From: an uncultured Bacteroidales bacterium
Lineage (GTDB): Bacteria > Bacteroidota > Bacteroidia > Bacteroidales > Paludibacteraceae
Length of the DNA: 64,000 nt
Direction of reading: 5' to 3'
NCBI GenBank assembly: GCA_902769535.1
Contig: CACXPH010000010.1
Location: 1-64,000 of the forward strand
How positions within the stretch are numbered: position 1 is the stretch's first letter; every line of letters starts with the position of its first letter. Of the stretch, positions 42,493 through 50,453 are shown one piece after another. The position numbers and the translations under genes are program-made. The notes below the pieces were generated by a model. It was given only the letters and a program-made list of their open reading frames with translations. It was not told where the DNA came from and did not search any database.

Positions 42493-43332
42493 TTAAGCCT
42501 CCTCTTCTTTAGCTTCTTCTTTTACCTCAGCTACTTTCTCAGCCTCTGCTTTCGGAGCTGCTTTGCGGATACGTTGACGACGCTCTTTCGGTTGCGGAGC
42601 CTCTGCAGTTGCCTGCTCAGCAGCAGCCTCCTCGTCAGCCTTCTCTACCTTGCGCTCTTCGAGTCCTTCTTTGATAGCCTCGCATACAGCGCCCAGAATC
42701 ACGTCGATAGCTTTCGTTGCATCATCGTTAGCAGGGATGACGAAATCGATATTGTTCGGGTTTGAGTTGGTATCCACGATAGCGAATACAGGAATTCCCA
42801 GACGGTTAGCCTCGGCAACAGCGATCTTCTCTTTGATCACGTCCACAACGAATACTGCACTCGGCAGACGGGTCATGTCGGCGATAGAGCCAAGGTTCTT
42901 CTCGAGTTTCTCGCGCTGACGGCTGATCTGCAGTTTCTCACGCTTGGACATGTTATCCATCGTACCGTCGGTAGCCATCTTGTCGATCTGGCTCATTTTC
43001 TTCACAGCCTTACGGATAGTCGGGAAGTTGGTGAGCATACCACCAGCCCAACGCTCGGTGATGTACGGCATGCCTACTTCCTGTGCATGAGCAGCAATCA
43101 CTTCCTGTGCTTGCTTTTTCGTGCCTACAAAGAGAACCTTACGTCCGCTGCGAGCCAAGTTCTTCAATGCCTCTGCTGCCTCTTCTACTTTGATAGCAGT
43201 CTTGTTGAGGTCGATGATGTGAATACCGTTGCGCTCCATGTAGATGTACGGAGCCATTGCCGGATTCCATTTGCGTTTGAGGTGGCCAAAGTGTGCACCA
43301 GCCTCGAGAAGTTGATCAAAATTTGTTCTCAT
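42493..43332 (-). CDS. rpsB: 30S ribosomal protein S2
   Basis: The 279-residue protein starts MRTNFDQLLEAGAHFGHLKRKWNPAM at 43332; the open frame runs further upstream but that part is not S2. Motifs include IYMERNGIHIIDLNKT and GGMLTNFPTIRKAVKKM. A Lys/Glu/Ala-rich tail of about 50 residues (KADEEAAAEQATAEAPQPK) extends beyond the globular domain and carries internal short repeats. It sits upstream of tsf, with hairpins in its leader. Confidence 0.96.
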   Translation of the reverse strand: MRTNFDQLLEAGAHFGHLKRKWNPAMAPYIYMERNGIHIIDLNKTAIKVEEAAEALKNLARSGRKVLFVGTKKQAQEVIAAHAQEVGMPYITERWAGGMLTNFPTIRKAVKKMSQIDKMATDGTMDNMSKREKLQISRQREKLEKNLGSIADMTRLPSAVFVVDVIKEKIAVAEANRLGIPVFAIVDTNSNPNNIDFVIPANDDATKAIDVILGAVCEAIKEGLEERKVEKADEEAAAEQATAEAPQPKERRQRIRKAAPKAEAEKVAEVKEEAKEEEA

Positions 43333-43526
43333 TTTGAATTTTTTAATGATTAATTGTTTAATAAAATTAAATCTCCTTGGGTTTTGGCTTGCCTTGCACA
43401 CGCGCACGAACATTATTATAATGCGCGTGCATAGGCTTTCGTGATCTTGTGATCTTGACCTATTAGGCAGCCAAAACAATCGCGGGGTAAGCCCGAAGGC
43501 GTCCCCACGATTTGGAGTTCTGCGTA
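43333..43526 (-). promoter_or_regulatory. rpsI-rpsB intergenic leader with two hairpins
   Basis: 194 bases between rpsI and rpsB. A strong hairpin at 43480-43510 has TCGTGGGG pairing with CCCCGCGA around an inner GCC-TTCG-GGC stem, followed by TTGTTTT, like an attenuator or terminator. A second at about 43399-43430 pairs GCACGCGCA with TGCGCGTGC around an AT-rich loop. Autoregulation of rpsB-tsf by S2 is known in bacteria and could act here. Confidence 0.6.
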
Positions 43527-43892
43527 TTAACGCTTGCTGAACTGGAAGTGCTTACGAGCCTTCGGCTGACCCGGTTTCTTACGCTCAACCTCACGAGCGT
43601 CACGAGTCATGAAGCCTTCTGCCTGATTGATTTTCACCAGTGCGCGTGCGATAGCGAGACGCAATGCCTCTGCCTGGCCTTTGAAGCCACCGCCATCAAG
43701 GGTTACCTTGATATCGTATTTCTCAGCAACACCGAGTTTGTTCAGCGGCTGGCATACGATGTAGCGCAGAATAGAAGACGGGAAATACGTCTCGATGTCA
43801 CGGCCGTTGATCACGATCTTGCCGGCACCTTCATTTACGTAAACGCGAGCTACTGCCTCTTTACGACGTCCTAATGCATTAACTGTTTCCAT
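43527..43892 (-). CDS. rpsI: 30S ribosomal protein S9
   Basis: The 121-residue protein begins VNALGRRKEAVARVYVNEGAGKIVINGRD and ends with the basic tail KKPGQPKARKHFQFSKR, which reaches the P-site tRNA. Motifs GGGFKGQAEALRLAIARAL and TRDAREVERKKPG are standard. It is co-transcribed with rplM, 9 bases upstream. Confidence 0.96.
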   Translation of the reverse strand: METVNALGRRKEAVARVYVNEGAGKIVINGRDIETYFPSSILRYIVCQPLNKLGVAEKYDIKVTLDGGGFKGQAEALRLAIARALVKINQAEGFMTRDAREVERKKPGQPKARKHFQFSKR

Positions 43893-43901
43893 GTGCTTCT
43901 A

Positions 43902-44357
43902 TTATTTGAGGGTGTTAATATCAATTGCTTTCGGTTGTTGAGCCTGCATGTTGTGCTCTGCGCCTTCGAAGATGTACAGGTTGTTAATCTGCTTTGCTCC
44001 AAGACGGTTCTTCGGCAGCATACCTTTTACTACTTTGCGAACGAGCTTGTCAGCGCCCTTTGCCATAAGGTCAGCCGGAGTGAACTCACGTTGACCACCC
44101 GGGAAACCGGTGTAGCGAACGTACACGCGGTCGTTCCATTTGTTACCGGTCAATTGAACCTTACCGGCGTTCACGATGATTACGTTGTCACCACAGTCCA
44201 CGTTCGGAGTGTAGGACGGTTTGTACTTACCACGCAGCAACTTTGCTACTTTGGAAGCCATACGACCAAGAATCTGGCCTTCAGCGTCAACCACTACCCA
44301 CTCTTTCTTAGCGGTAGCCTTGTTTACTGACACTGTTTTGTAACTGTTAAATTCCAT
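43902..44357 (-). CDS. rplM: 50S ribosomal protein L13
   Basis: The 151-residue protein contains WVVVDAEGQILGRMASKVAKLLRGK, CGDNVIIVNAGKVQLTGNKW, and GMLPKNRLGAKQINNLYIFEGAEH. First gene of the rplM-rpsI-rpsB-tsf run, preceded by a leader of about 120 bases after the promoter at 44480-44487. Confidence 0.96.
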   Translation of the reverse strand: MEFNSYKTVSVNKATAKKEWVVVDAEGQILGRMASKVAKLLRGKYKPSYTPNVDCGDNVIIVNAGKVQLTGNKWNDRVYVRYTGFPGGQREFTPADLMAKGADKLVRKVVKGMLPKNRLGAKQINNLYIFEGAEHNMQAQQPKAIDINTLK

Positions 44358-44479
44358 TTGTTTTGTTTAATTTAGACTGCGCCGACAGACATCTATTAAG
44401 CCTTGCGGCACTGCCCAACGCAGCGATTTATATTATTGTTTTACGCGCCTTTATGCGCATACTCGCGCAAAAAAGCGTG

Positions 44480-44487
44480 CAAAGGTA
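44480..44487 (-). promoter_or_regulatory. rplM: Bacteroidota promoter of rplM
   Basis: TACCTTTG on the minus strand. A TTTG lies 20 bases upstream of it, the ideal spacing. Part of a 36-base sequence (44479-44514) repeated at 44619-44654 with one mismatch. Confidence 0.82.
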
Positions 44488-44530
44488 CTGCTTTTTTTTG
44501 AATTGTGCAAATTTTTTTATAAAAAAATGC

Positions 44531-44560
44531 AAAAAAAATCTCGCCCGAATGAGCGAGACT
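44531..44560 (-). terminator. Rho-independent terminator
   Basis: On the minus strand the stem TCTCGC/GCGAGA with an 8-base loop is followed by eight T. It lies between two promoters, about 105 bases past the stop of the transporter-OmpA gene. Confidence 0.85.
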
Positions 44561-44613
44561 TTCTTTTTGGGGTTGCAAAATGATTAAACATAAATGTTGT
44601 TTATTGCACATTT
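44531..44613 (-). ncRNA. Candidate small RNA between promoter 44620 and terminator 44531
   Basis: A full promoter (TTTG, 20 bases, TACCTTTG at 44620-44627) directs transcription on the minus strand into a tract that ends at a good intrinsic terminator about 80 bases later. No plausible coding frame ends within it; an ATG frame (MCNKQHLCLIILQPQKE) reads through the terminator. The upstream gene stops at 44666, so the RNA would be separate from it or a 3' UTR product. Confidence 0.5.
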
Positions 44614-44619
44614 CGGCGG

Positions 44620-44627
44620 CAAAGGTA
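44620..44627 (-). promoter_or_regulatory. Second Bacteroidota promoter, duplicate of the rplM promoter
   Basis: TACCTTTG with TTTG 20 bases upstream on the minus strand. The region 44619-44654 repeats the rplM promoter sequence with one mismatch in 36 bases. Confidence 0.75.
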
Positions 44628-44665
44628 CTGCTTTTTTTTGAATTATGCAAATTTATTTGCTAAAA

Positions 44666-47521
44666 TTATGGCAAAAGGGTGATTTCGACGCGGCGGTTGA
44701 GGGCACGGTTGGAGTCGGAGTCGTTGGGCACGAGGGGCTTGAGGTCACCGTAGCCGTAGGCTTTGATGGATGCAGGGTCACAACCGTACTCGATGAGTTG
44801 GCGCTTGACGGATTCGGCTCGCGCGACAGACAGGGCTTTATTGGACTCGGGCGATCCGACATTATCCGTGTGTCCTGCAAGACGGACCTTATAGCCGTAG
44901 GTAGAAACGAAGGCAGCAATGCGTTTGAGTTCAGGAAGGGACTCGGGCAGGATGCTGTCTTTGCCGGTTTCGAAGAGGAGGTTATTGATAGAGACGGGTT
45001 GGTTAAGAGCAAGAACCGTGATGGGTTCCGGACGTTTGTCTTCCGGCAAGGTAACGGTGTATATATCATGCATGCGGCCGGATTTACGGGCATAGAAGGC
45101 CGTTGTACCGTCGGTGGAGATCTTATACCAGCAGTCTCGTCCGGAGGTATTGACGGTCGGTCCGAGGTTCTCGGGTTCCGACCAGCAGTTCCAGCAAGTA
45201 TCAGCGAGTCGTCGGCTGACCCAGACATCGAGTTCGCCAAGCGTACCCGGTCGGTCAGAAGAGAAATAGAGTGTCTTCATATCGGGATGGAGGAAAGGCG
45301 CACGCTCCATGCCGGTGGTGTTGATAACCGCTCCGACGGAATAGGGTTTGCCCCAGCGGCCTTGCTCGTCCCGCTCGGAGACAAAGATATTAAGCGATGC
45401 TTTTTCTTCGTTCTCTGCCGGGTAGTTCGCTGCGAAGAGTAGTGCCGAGCCGTCTGCGACTATCTGCGCATCCGCTTGCCAGTTGCCTAACTGTAAGTAT
45501 CGCGGGAGTGGTTGCGGTTCCGACCAACCGGAGGGGCCGCGCTGGGAGAAGCACATCCGTCCTTCGACGAAGAGGAGCATGAGTCGTCCGTCGCCGGAGA
45601 TAGAGGTAGGTGCTTCGTTGCGATAAGGGTTCGAGAGTCCGGGTACAAGTACAGCACTACTCCACTCGCCTGTTCGCAGGTCGCGACGGGATGAGAAGAT
45701 ATCTTCGGATATATTCGCCTCCGAGCGATTGAGTCCCACGAAATAGAGGGTGTTGTCATCGATGGTGAGTGTCGGTCCGTACTCCTCTCCGATGGGTGTG
45801 TTGATCGTCGCCGGCAGGGGTTGGGGTTGGAGGGAGTCCGGCACGGTGAAGGAACAGAAACAGAGAACTATCAGTTCACCCGCCAGCACACGCAGGAAGG
45901 TGACGAACGGTGAGATGGTAGCATAGCAGACAGAGGCCTGGTCGTTCTCGTTCGAGAGCGATTGCGCGTACGGGAGTGCCATGGCGCAGGTCATCGAACC
46001 GACCATGAGTCCCACAACGTTGAAATAGTTCATATGCATGCCTTTGTATGCGATCGTGCCTACGATGAGCAACGGGATGATGGTGATCAGAAAGCCGTAA
46101 CCAATCCACATATATCCGCCGTTGACGAGCGTCGGTACGAAATTCTCCCCTACGGAGAGTCCGAGGGCAGCCAAGAAGAGTGTCAAGCCCACCTGACGCA
46201 GCATCATGTTCGCAGAGGTAGTGGAGAACGTGACCATATTATAATACGGTCCATAATGTCCGATGAGGAGCGCTACGATGAGCGAACCACCGACCAGACC
46301 GAGTTTGAAGGTCGTGGCCATGCCGGGGATAGGAATAGGCAGCAAGCCTACGCATATACCTAACACGATGCCAAAGAAGACCGGCAAGAGATGCGGCACG
46401 TCGAGACGCTTGAGCTCGTTTCCGAAGATATCCGCCACTTTGCCTACATCGTCCTTGCCGCCGACGATCATGAGTCGGTCACCTAACTGAAGGATCAGAT
46501 CGGGTGTCGCGAGCAGGTCTATACCGGCACGACTGACACGGGTGATGGTGGCGTGGTACTGCTGGCGGAGGTTGAAGGAGCGGATGCGCTTGCCGTTACA
46601 CTCGGGCTTGGTAACCGCTATACGACGCGAGATAAGATGGTCAGATTTCTCGGACTGCACATGCAGGTCGTAGTCCTTGAGTTGACCGAAGAGTCGCAGC
46701 GGTGCCACCTCACTACGTTCGGTCAATACACGGAGTGTATCGCCGTTATGGATGACGGTAGAGTCGCTGACCAGTTCGTCCGTTCCGTCCGGATGGATAA
46801 CGCGGCTGACCACTATATCCTTGACCATACAGAGGGCCATCAGTTCGCGGAGCGTGAGGGAGTCAATCTGAGGGTTGTTGAGCGTTATATCCACGCAGAT
46901 AGGTTCTTCGTTCGTCCGTTTGGCGGCTTCTTTGAGTCGTTTCTCTTCTTCGGGCAGGCTGACGCGGAACGCTCTGCGCACCAATTCGAAGGCAAGGATG
47001 AGTCCGACAATGCTCAGCGGATAAGCGACTGCATAGCCGGTGGCAATCGTCGGATCAGACGTGCCCTTGAGGTCAAAATAGGCCTGTTGTGCCGCTGCCA
47101 GCGATGGCGTGGAGGTTGTCGCACCGGACATAACACCTGCCAGTGTGGACATGTCAATGCCCGTGATGTAATGTAGGGCTATCGTGCATGCACAACCGAG
47201 CAGAACAACTGCCGCTGCCAGCATGTTGAGATGCAGTACACCTTTCTTGAAAGGTGAGAAAGACGGACCAACCTGCAGACCAATCGAATAGACAAAGAGG
47301 ATGAGACCGAAGTCCTTGGCGAACTGCGCGACCGAATGGTCGATCATCACACCGCACGAGGCCAGGGCGATACCCACAAAGAGCACCCAGGTCACACCGA
47401 GCGAGAAATTCCTTATCTTCGCTTTCTCTCCGAGCCAAAGGCCTATCGTCATCACAACAGTCAACCAAAGGAGCGATTGCGTGATCGACGGAGTGAATAA
47501 AAAGGATTCTAATGTATTCAT
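44666..47521 (-). CDS. AspT/YidE-type transporter fused to a PD40 propeller and OmpA domain
   Basis: A 951-residue fusion. Residues 1-557 are a complete AspT/YidE putative antiporter: helices from about residue 12, GLILFVYSIGLQVGPSFSPF, GVMSGATTSTPSLAAAQQA, two TrkA_C/RCK_C-like cytoplasmic domains (ITLNNPQIDSLTLRELMAL, RLMIVGGKDDV), then five more helices ending FLRVLAGELIVLCFCS. Without a stop it continues with TVPDSLQPQPLPATINT, a PD40-type propeller (LYFVGLNRSEANISEDIFSS, FSSDRPGTLGELDVWVS), and an OmpA domain (FETGKDSILPESL, LAGHTDNVGSPESNKALSVARAESV). The last helix resembles a signal peptide, so the tail should be periplasmic and bind peptidoglycan. Last gene of the gyrA run. Confidence 0.88.
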   Translation of the reverse strand: MNTLESFLFTPSITQSLLWLTVVMTIGLWLGEKAKIRNFSLGVTWVLFVGIALASCGVMIDHSVAQFAKDFGLILFVYSIGLQVGPSFSPFKKGVLHLNMLAAAVVLLGCACTIALHYITGIDMSTLAGVMSGATTSTPSLAAAQQAYFDLKGTSDPTIATGYAVAYPLSIVGLILAFELVRRAFRVSLPEEEKRLKEAAKRTNEEPICVDITLNNPQIDSLTLRELMALCMVKDIVVSRVIHPDGTDELVSDSTVIHNGDTLRVLTERSEVAPLRLFGQLKDYDLHVQSEKSDHLISRRIAVTKPECNGKRIRSFNLRQQYHATITRVSRAGIDLLATPDLILQLGDRLMIVGGKDDVGKVADIFGNELKRLDVPHLLPVFFGIVLGICVGLLPIPIPGMATTFKLGLVGGSLIVALLIGHYGPYYNMVTFSTTSANMMLRQVGLTLFLAALGLSVGENFVPTLVNGGYMWIGYGFLITIIPLLIVGTIAYKGMHMNYFNVVGLMVGSMTCAMALPYAQSLSNENDQASVCYATISPFVTFLRVLAGELIVLCFCSFTVPDSLQPQPLPATINTPIGEEYGPTLTIDDNTLYFVGLNRSEANISEDIFSSRRDLRTGEWSSAVLVPGLSNPYRNEAPTSISGDGRLMLLFVEGRMCFSQRGPSGWSEPQPLPRYLQLGNWQADAQIVADGSALLFAANYPAENEEKASLNIFVSERDEQGRWGKPYSVGAVINTTGMERAPFLHPDMKTLYFSSDRPGTLGELDVWVSRRLADTCWNCWSEPENLGPTVNTSGRDCWYKISTDGTTAFYARKSGRMHDIYTVTLPEDKRPEPITVLALNQPVSINNLLFETGKDSILPESLPELKRIAAFVSTYGYKVRLAGHTDNVGSPESNKALSVARAESVKRQLIEYGCDPASIKAYGYGDLKPLVPNDSDSNRALNRRVEITLLP

Positions 47522-48753
47522 AACCGCTTCAATAATCCCACTAATGCTTTTTGACAGGTGCGGGCAATAACTTGCTCACGTAGTTTGCCGAGATGGAAAC
47601 ACTCAGCGGTTGTTCCGGAAGGTGTAGCCCAGGCAATCCAAACGGTGCCGACCGGCTTCTCCGGCGTGCCTCCGGTAGGGCCTGCGATGCCACTTGTAGC
47701 AATGGCATAGTCCGTACCTATTTGCGCACGAATACTATTCGCCATTTCACAAACCACCCCTTCGCTAACCACGCCATGCGCTTTTATCATTTCTGACGGA
47801 ACGCCTAATAAGTGCTCTTTAACGCTGTTATCATAGCTAACGACCGAGCCGAAATAGAAGGCAGACGAGCCCGGATGTTTGGCTAAAAGCGAGGCGAGTG
47901 AACCACCCGTACAGGACTCAGCAGTCGCAATCGTCTGATGACGAGATTTGAGTATATTGCCTATAATCACCTCCAACGGATCGCCGGTGTCGGCGATCAT
48001 GTAGTCGCGGGTCAACGTCTTGAGTTGATCGAAATACGTCTCCATCTCCGCTTCGGTCAGTTCGCCGTAGGAAGAGAGCCGCAGACGGATGACGCCGTCC
48101 TTAGGTAAGTACGCCAAATGTAAACCGGCAGGCATGGCGTTCTCGAAATCTTCCAGCAAAATCGCCAAAGCGCTTTCGGGAATTCCCGTTACCTGAAGCG
48201 TTTTATGAGTAATTTTCGTACTTGCAGAATTACGTAATAACGTACTTACGATATAAGGCAATATTTGCTCTTCCATAGCGATCTTCATCTCGTAAGGCAC
48301 GCCGGGCATGCAAGCGAGGAGTTTATCGTCCTTATGAAAAACCATGAGCGGTGCGGAACCTACCCTGTTCTCAAGGATCGTTGCGCACTCCGGCACGAGC
48401 CACTGCGTAGCCGTGAGGCGGTTGAGTACATCCGGACGATCTTTGTACAAGTCCTCTATATGCGCGCGCACAGAGGCGTCTTCTATAAGGTGTGTACCGA
48501 AATAATCGCACAGGACGTGTTTGGTGATGTCATCCTTGGTAGGCCCCAAGCCACCGGTGGTTAGCACGATGTCGGCTCTGTTAAAGGCCTCGTTGAGTGC
48601 TGCAACGATGTGTTCGCGGTCGTCATGAACGGAGGTGATCTGAAAGAGTTCAATCCCGTTCTCGTTGAGTTTTTCAGCCATCCAGGCAGAGTTGGTGTCC
48701 ACTACTTGGCCGATAAGGAGTTCGTCTCCTATAGTAATTATTTCTGCGCGCAT
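47518..48753 (-). CDS. cinA: CinA-like protein (nicotinamide mononucleotide deamidase type)
   Basis: The N-terminal MoCF/COG1058 domain (AEIITIGDELLIGQVVDTNSAWMA, VLTTGGLGPTKDDITK) and the C-terminal PncC amidohydrolase domain (TIATAESCTGGSLASLLAKHPGSSAFYFGSVVSYDN, AIATSGIAGPTGGTPEKPVGTVWIAW) are both complete in 411 residues. It recycles pyridine nucleotide by-products. It overlaps the DUF3109 gene by 16 bases and the fusion gene by 4. Confidence 0.93.
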   Translation of the reverse strand: MRAEIITIGDELLIGQVVDTNSAWMAEKLNENGIELFQITSVHDDREHIVAALNEAFNRADIVLTTGGLGPTKDDITKHVLCDYFGTHLIEDASVRAHIEDLYKDRPDVLNRLTATQWLVPECATILENRVGSAPLMVFHKDDKLLACMPGVPYEMKIAMEEQILPYIVSTLLRNSASTKITHKTLQVTGIPESALAILLEDFENAMPAGLHLAYLPKDGVIRLRLSSYGELTEAEMETYFDQLKTLTRDYMIADTGDPLEVIIGNILKSRHQTIATAESCTGGSLASLLAKHPGSSAFYFGSVVSYDNSVKEHLLGVPSEMIKAHGVVSEGVVCEMANSIRAQIGTDYAIATSGIAGPTGGTPEKPVGTVWIAWATPSGTTAECFHLGKLREQVIARTCQKALVGLLKRL

Positions 48754-49307
48754 TGTTTATGCCATTCGTTGGCGGTTAGTTCTAATTCGTCATACCACTC
48801 TTGCCCAAACCGCCGGATTAGCGGCTCTTTGAGGAATTGATAAAGCGGTATATGTTTTTTCTTACCCAGTACCCGAGCGCAATGACAGATGTCCCAACGG
48901 TGGTACTCCACGCCGGTGTAATTGCCTACTTTCGTGAGGCGAATCGGGTATAAGGCACACGAAATGGGTTTTATGAAACCCAACTTCTCTATCAGACAGT
49001 AACACCAACCGTTATGATCGGTGCGGGCAAAGATACAATCTTTGCCGTTGACGATAGAGAGCACCTGTTCACCGGAAGGATCGAGATAAGAGAGTCCTTG
49101 TGTCTGTACTACTTCCCGTGCCTCTTTGGTCATTTGTGGCAGGAGTTGAGACAGGATGGATTCTATCTGTTTGAGTTCCTCGTCGGTAATGGGACAACCC
49201 GCGTCGCCTTCGATGCAGCAACACCCGCGACAGGTGTCCAGATCGCAGCAGAACTCCTTTTCCAGGACGTCCAACGAGACTAATGTGTTATTACCGATTA
49301 CAAACAT
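48738..49307 (-). CDS. DUF3109 family Cys-rich protein
   Basis: A 189-residue protein of a family common in Bacteroidota. It contains FCCDLDTCRGCCCIEGDAGCP with clustered Cys, then GKDCIFA, CLIEKLG, KPISCALYPIR and WDICHCARVLG, together eleven or more Cys suited to a metal or Fe-S cluster as in the YkgJ/zinc-or-iron-chelating family. No catalytic role is established. Confidence 0.88.
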   Translation of the reverse strand: MFVIGNNTLVSLDVLEKEFCCDLDTCRGCCCIEGDAGCPITDEELKQIESILSQLLPQMTKEAREVVQTQGLSYLDPSGEQVLSIVNGKDCIFARTDHNGWCYCLIEKLGFIKPISCALYPIRLTKVGNYTGVEYHRWDICHCARVLGKKKHIPLYQFLKEPLIRRFGQEWYDELELTANEWHKQCAQK

Positions 49308-49310
49308 AAT

Positions 49311-49868
49311 TTAAATCCCAAAGAATCCTTCTGCCCAGATTTTGATACCTAAGCCGATGAGTACGAGTCCACCTATCAGTTCCATGTTCAGTTTTAGTTT
49401 GCCCACATAGACCCCAAGCAGGTAGCCGCCGAGCGAGAAAAGTGCTGTGATGCCGCCAATCGTGACAACAGAGGGGAAGAGCCAATCAGGATACGGCACA
49501 AAGAGCAAGCCGGTTGCGAGGACGTCTATACTGGTAGCAACGGCCAAGAACAGCAAGTTCGTGATGTGCCAATTGGCACATTTCTCGGCCTCTTTGTTTT
49601 CGTGGTACGACTCCCAAATCATTTTGACGCCTAAGAAACCCAGTAACGCGAGAGCAATCCAGGGTGCGTAGGTCTGCATGAAATTAACGAAGAGCGTACC
49701 GGCATAGTAGCCGATAATGGGCATTCCCATATGGAAACAACCGAAGATAGCTGCCATGAGCAGTGCCCGCGGGTGCCATTGTTTCTGCGTGAGACCTTGT
49801 ACGGTAGAAACCGCGCAGCAGTCCATTGCCAGACCGACAGCCATGATAATGACGTTAATCCAATCCAT
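49311..49868 (-). CDS. mntP: Manganese efflux pump MntP
   Basis: A 185-residue inner membrane protein with six hydrophobic segments. It has the duplicated acidic motifs of MntP: AVGLAMDCCAVSTVQG in the first half and AVATSIDVLATGLLF in the second, with the Asp residues thought to line the Mn2+ path. It overlaps def by one base and is within the gyrA run. No Mn riboswitch is seen upstream, as expected for an internal gene. Confidence 0.9.
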   Translation of the reverse strand: MDWINVIIMAVGLAMDCCAVSTVQGLTQKQWHPRALLMAAIFGCFHMGMPIIGYYAGTLFVNFMQTYAPWIALALLGFLGVKMIWESYHENKEAEKCANWHITNLLFLAVATSIDVLATGLLFVPYPDWLFPSVVTIGGITALFSLGGYLLGVYVGKLKLNMELIGGLVLIGLGIKIWAEGFFGI

Positions 49869-50416
49869 CAGTTGCGGCGGTATTTATAGCGTGCGCCGGT
49901 TTTGCCTTTGGCAATAGCGGCTAATTTATTGCGCACAAACGTCTTACGAATCGGAGATATACGATCGGTGAACACATGGCCCTCCAGATGGTCGTATTCG
50001 TGCTGTACGATACGCGCACAGAAACCGGTGAAGGTCTCTTCGTGCTCCTTGAAGTCCTCGTCGAGGTAACGCATCTTGATGGTCGTTGGACGCACGACAT
50101 TCTCACTGATACCGGGCAGAGAGAGACATCCTTCCGAATAGGTGCAAGTCTCCTCGGACGCCTCGATCAGCTCCGGGTTGATGAAAGCGCGTTTGAAGTC
50201 CTTGCACTCCGGATAGTCCTCTGCCAACTCGGCGCCATCGACCACAAAGAGTCGCCAAGGTTTGCCAACTTGTGGAGCGGCCAGCCCACAGCCTTCGGCT
50301 TGGGTCAGCGTCTCGTACATGTCGGCAATGAACTGCTTGAGTTCCGGCGTATTCTCTATCTCTTCTGCTTGCTTACGCAACACCGGTTGCCCATATAAAT
50401 ATATCGGTAAAATCAT
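49868..50416 (-). CDS. def: Peptide deformylase
   Basis: Removes the N-formyl group from new proteins. The 182-residue metalloenzyme has motif 1 GCGLAAPQVG, motif 2 EGCLSLPG with the metal Cys, and motif 3 QHEYDHLEG with two metal His and catalytic Glu. An insertion (VVDGAELAEDYPECKDFKRAF) between motifs 1 and 2 is typical of Bacteroidota enzymes. It is separated from ruvX by an octamer array. Confidence 0.95.
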   Translation of the reverse strand: MILPIYLYGQPVLRKQAEEIENTPELKQFIADMYETLTQAEGCGLAAPQVGKPWRLFVVDGAELAEDYPECKDFKRAFINPELIEASEETCTYSEGCLSLPGISENVVRPTTIKMRYLDEDFKEHEETFTGFCARIVQHEYDHLEGHVFTDRISPIRKTFVRNKLAAIAKGKTGARYKYRRN

Positions 50417-50421
50417 AACGA

Positions 50422-50453
50422 TTTAACTGTTTAACATTTTAACTCTTTAACGA
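50422..50453. repeat. Octamer array, GTTAAANN family, 4 units
   Basis: Four units in reverse orientation (TTTAACTG, TTTAACAT, TTTAACTC, TTTAACGA) between ruvX and def. The TAA stop of ruvX (50447-50449) is in the last unit. Read on the minus strand these are the same family as at 535 and 19913. Confidence 0.9.

Larger units (their letters stand above)
44358..44665. other. 308-base gap: rplM leader, two near-identical promoters, terminator and candidate small RNA
   Basis: From left to right it holds the rplM leader (44358-44475, with CTGCG/CGCAG pairing and GCC-GCAA-GGC hairpin), the rplM promoter, a terminator (44531-44560) and a second promoter (44620-44627). Ribosomal-protein leaders upstream of L13 are known in Bacteroidia, so the leader may bind L13. 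Parts are listed separately. Confidence 0.7.

Noticed and set aside
43333..43479. Longer start for ribosomal protein S2
   Set aside because: Conserved S2 sequence begins at ATG 43332; the upstream part is leader with hairpins.
44441..44650. 69-codon minus-strand frame across the rplM promoter
   Set aside because: It reads through a terminator and two promoters and ends in promoter sequence; not a likely gene.
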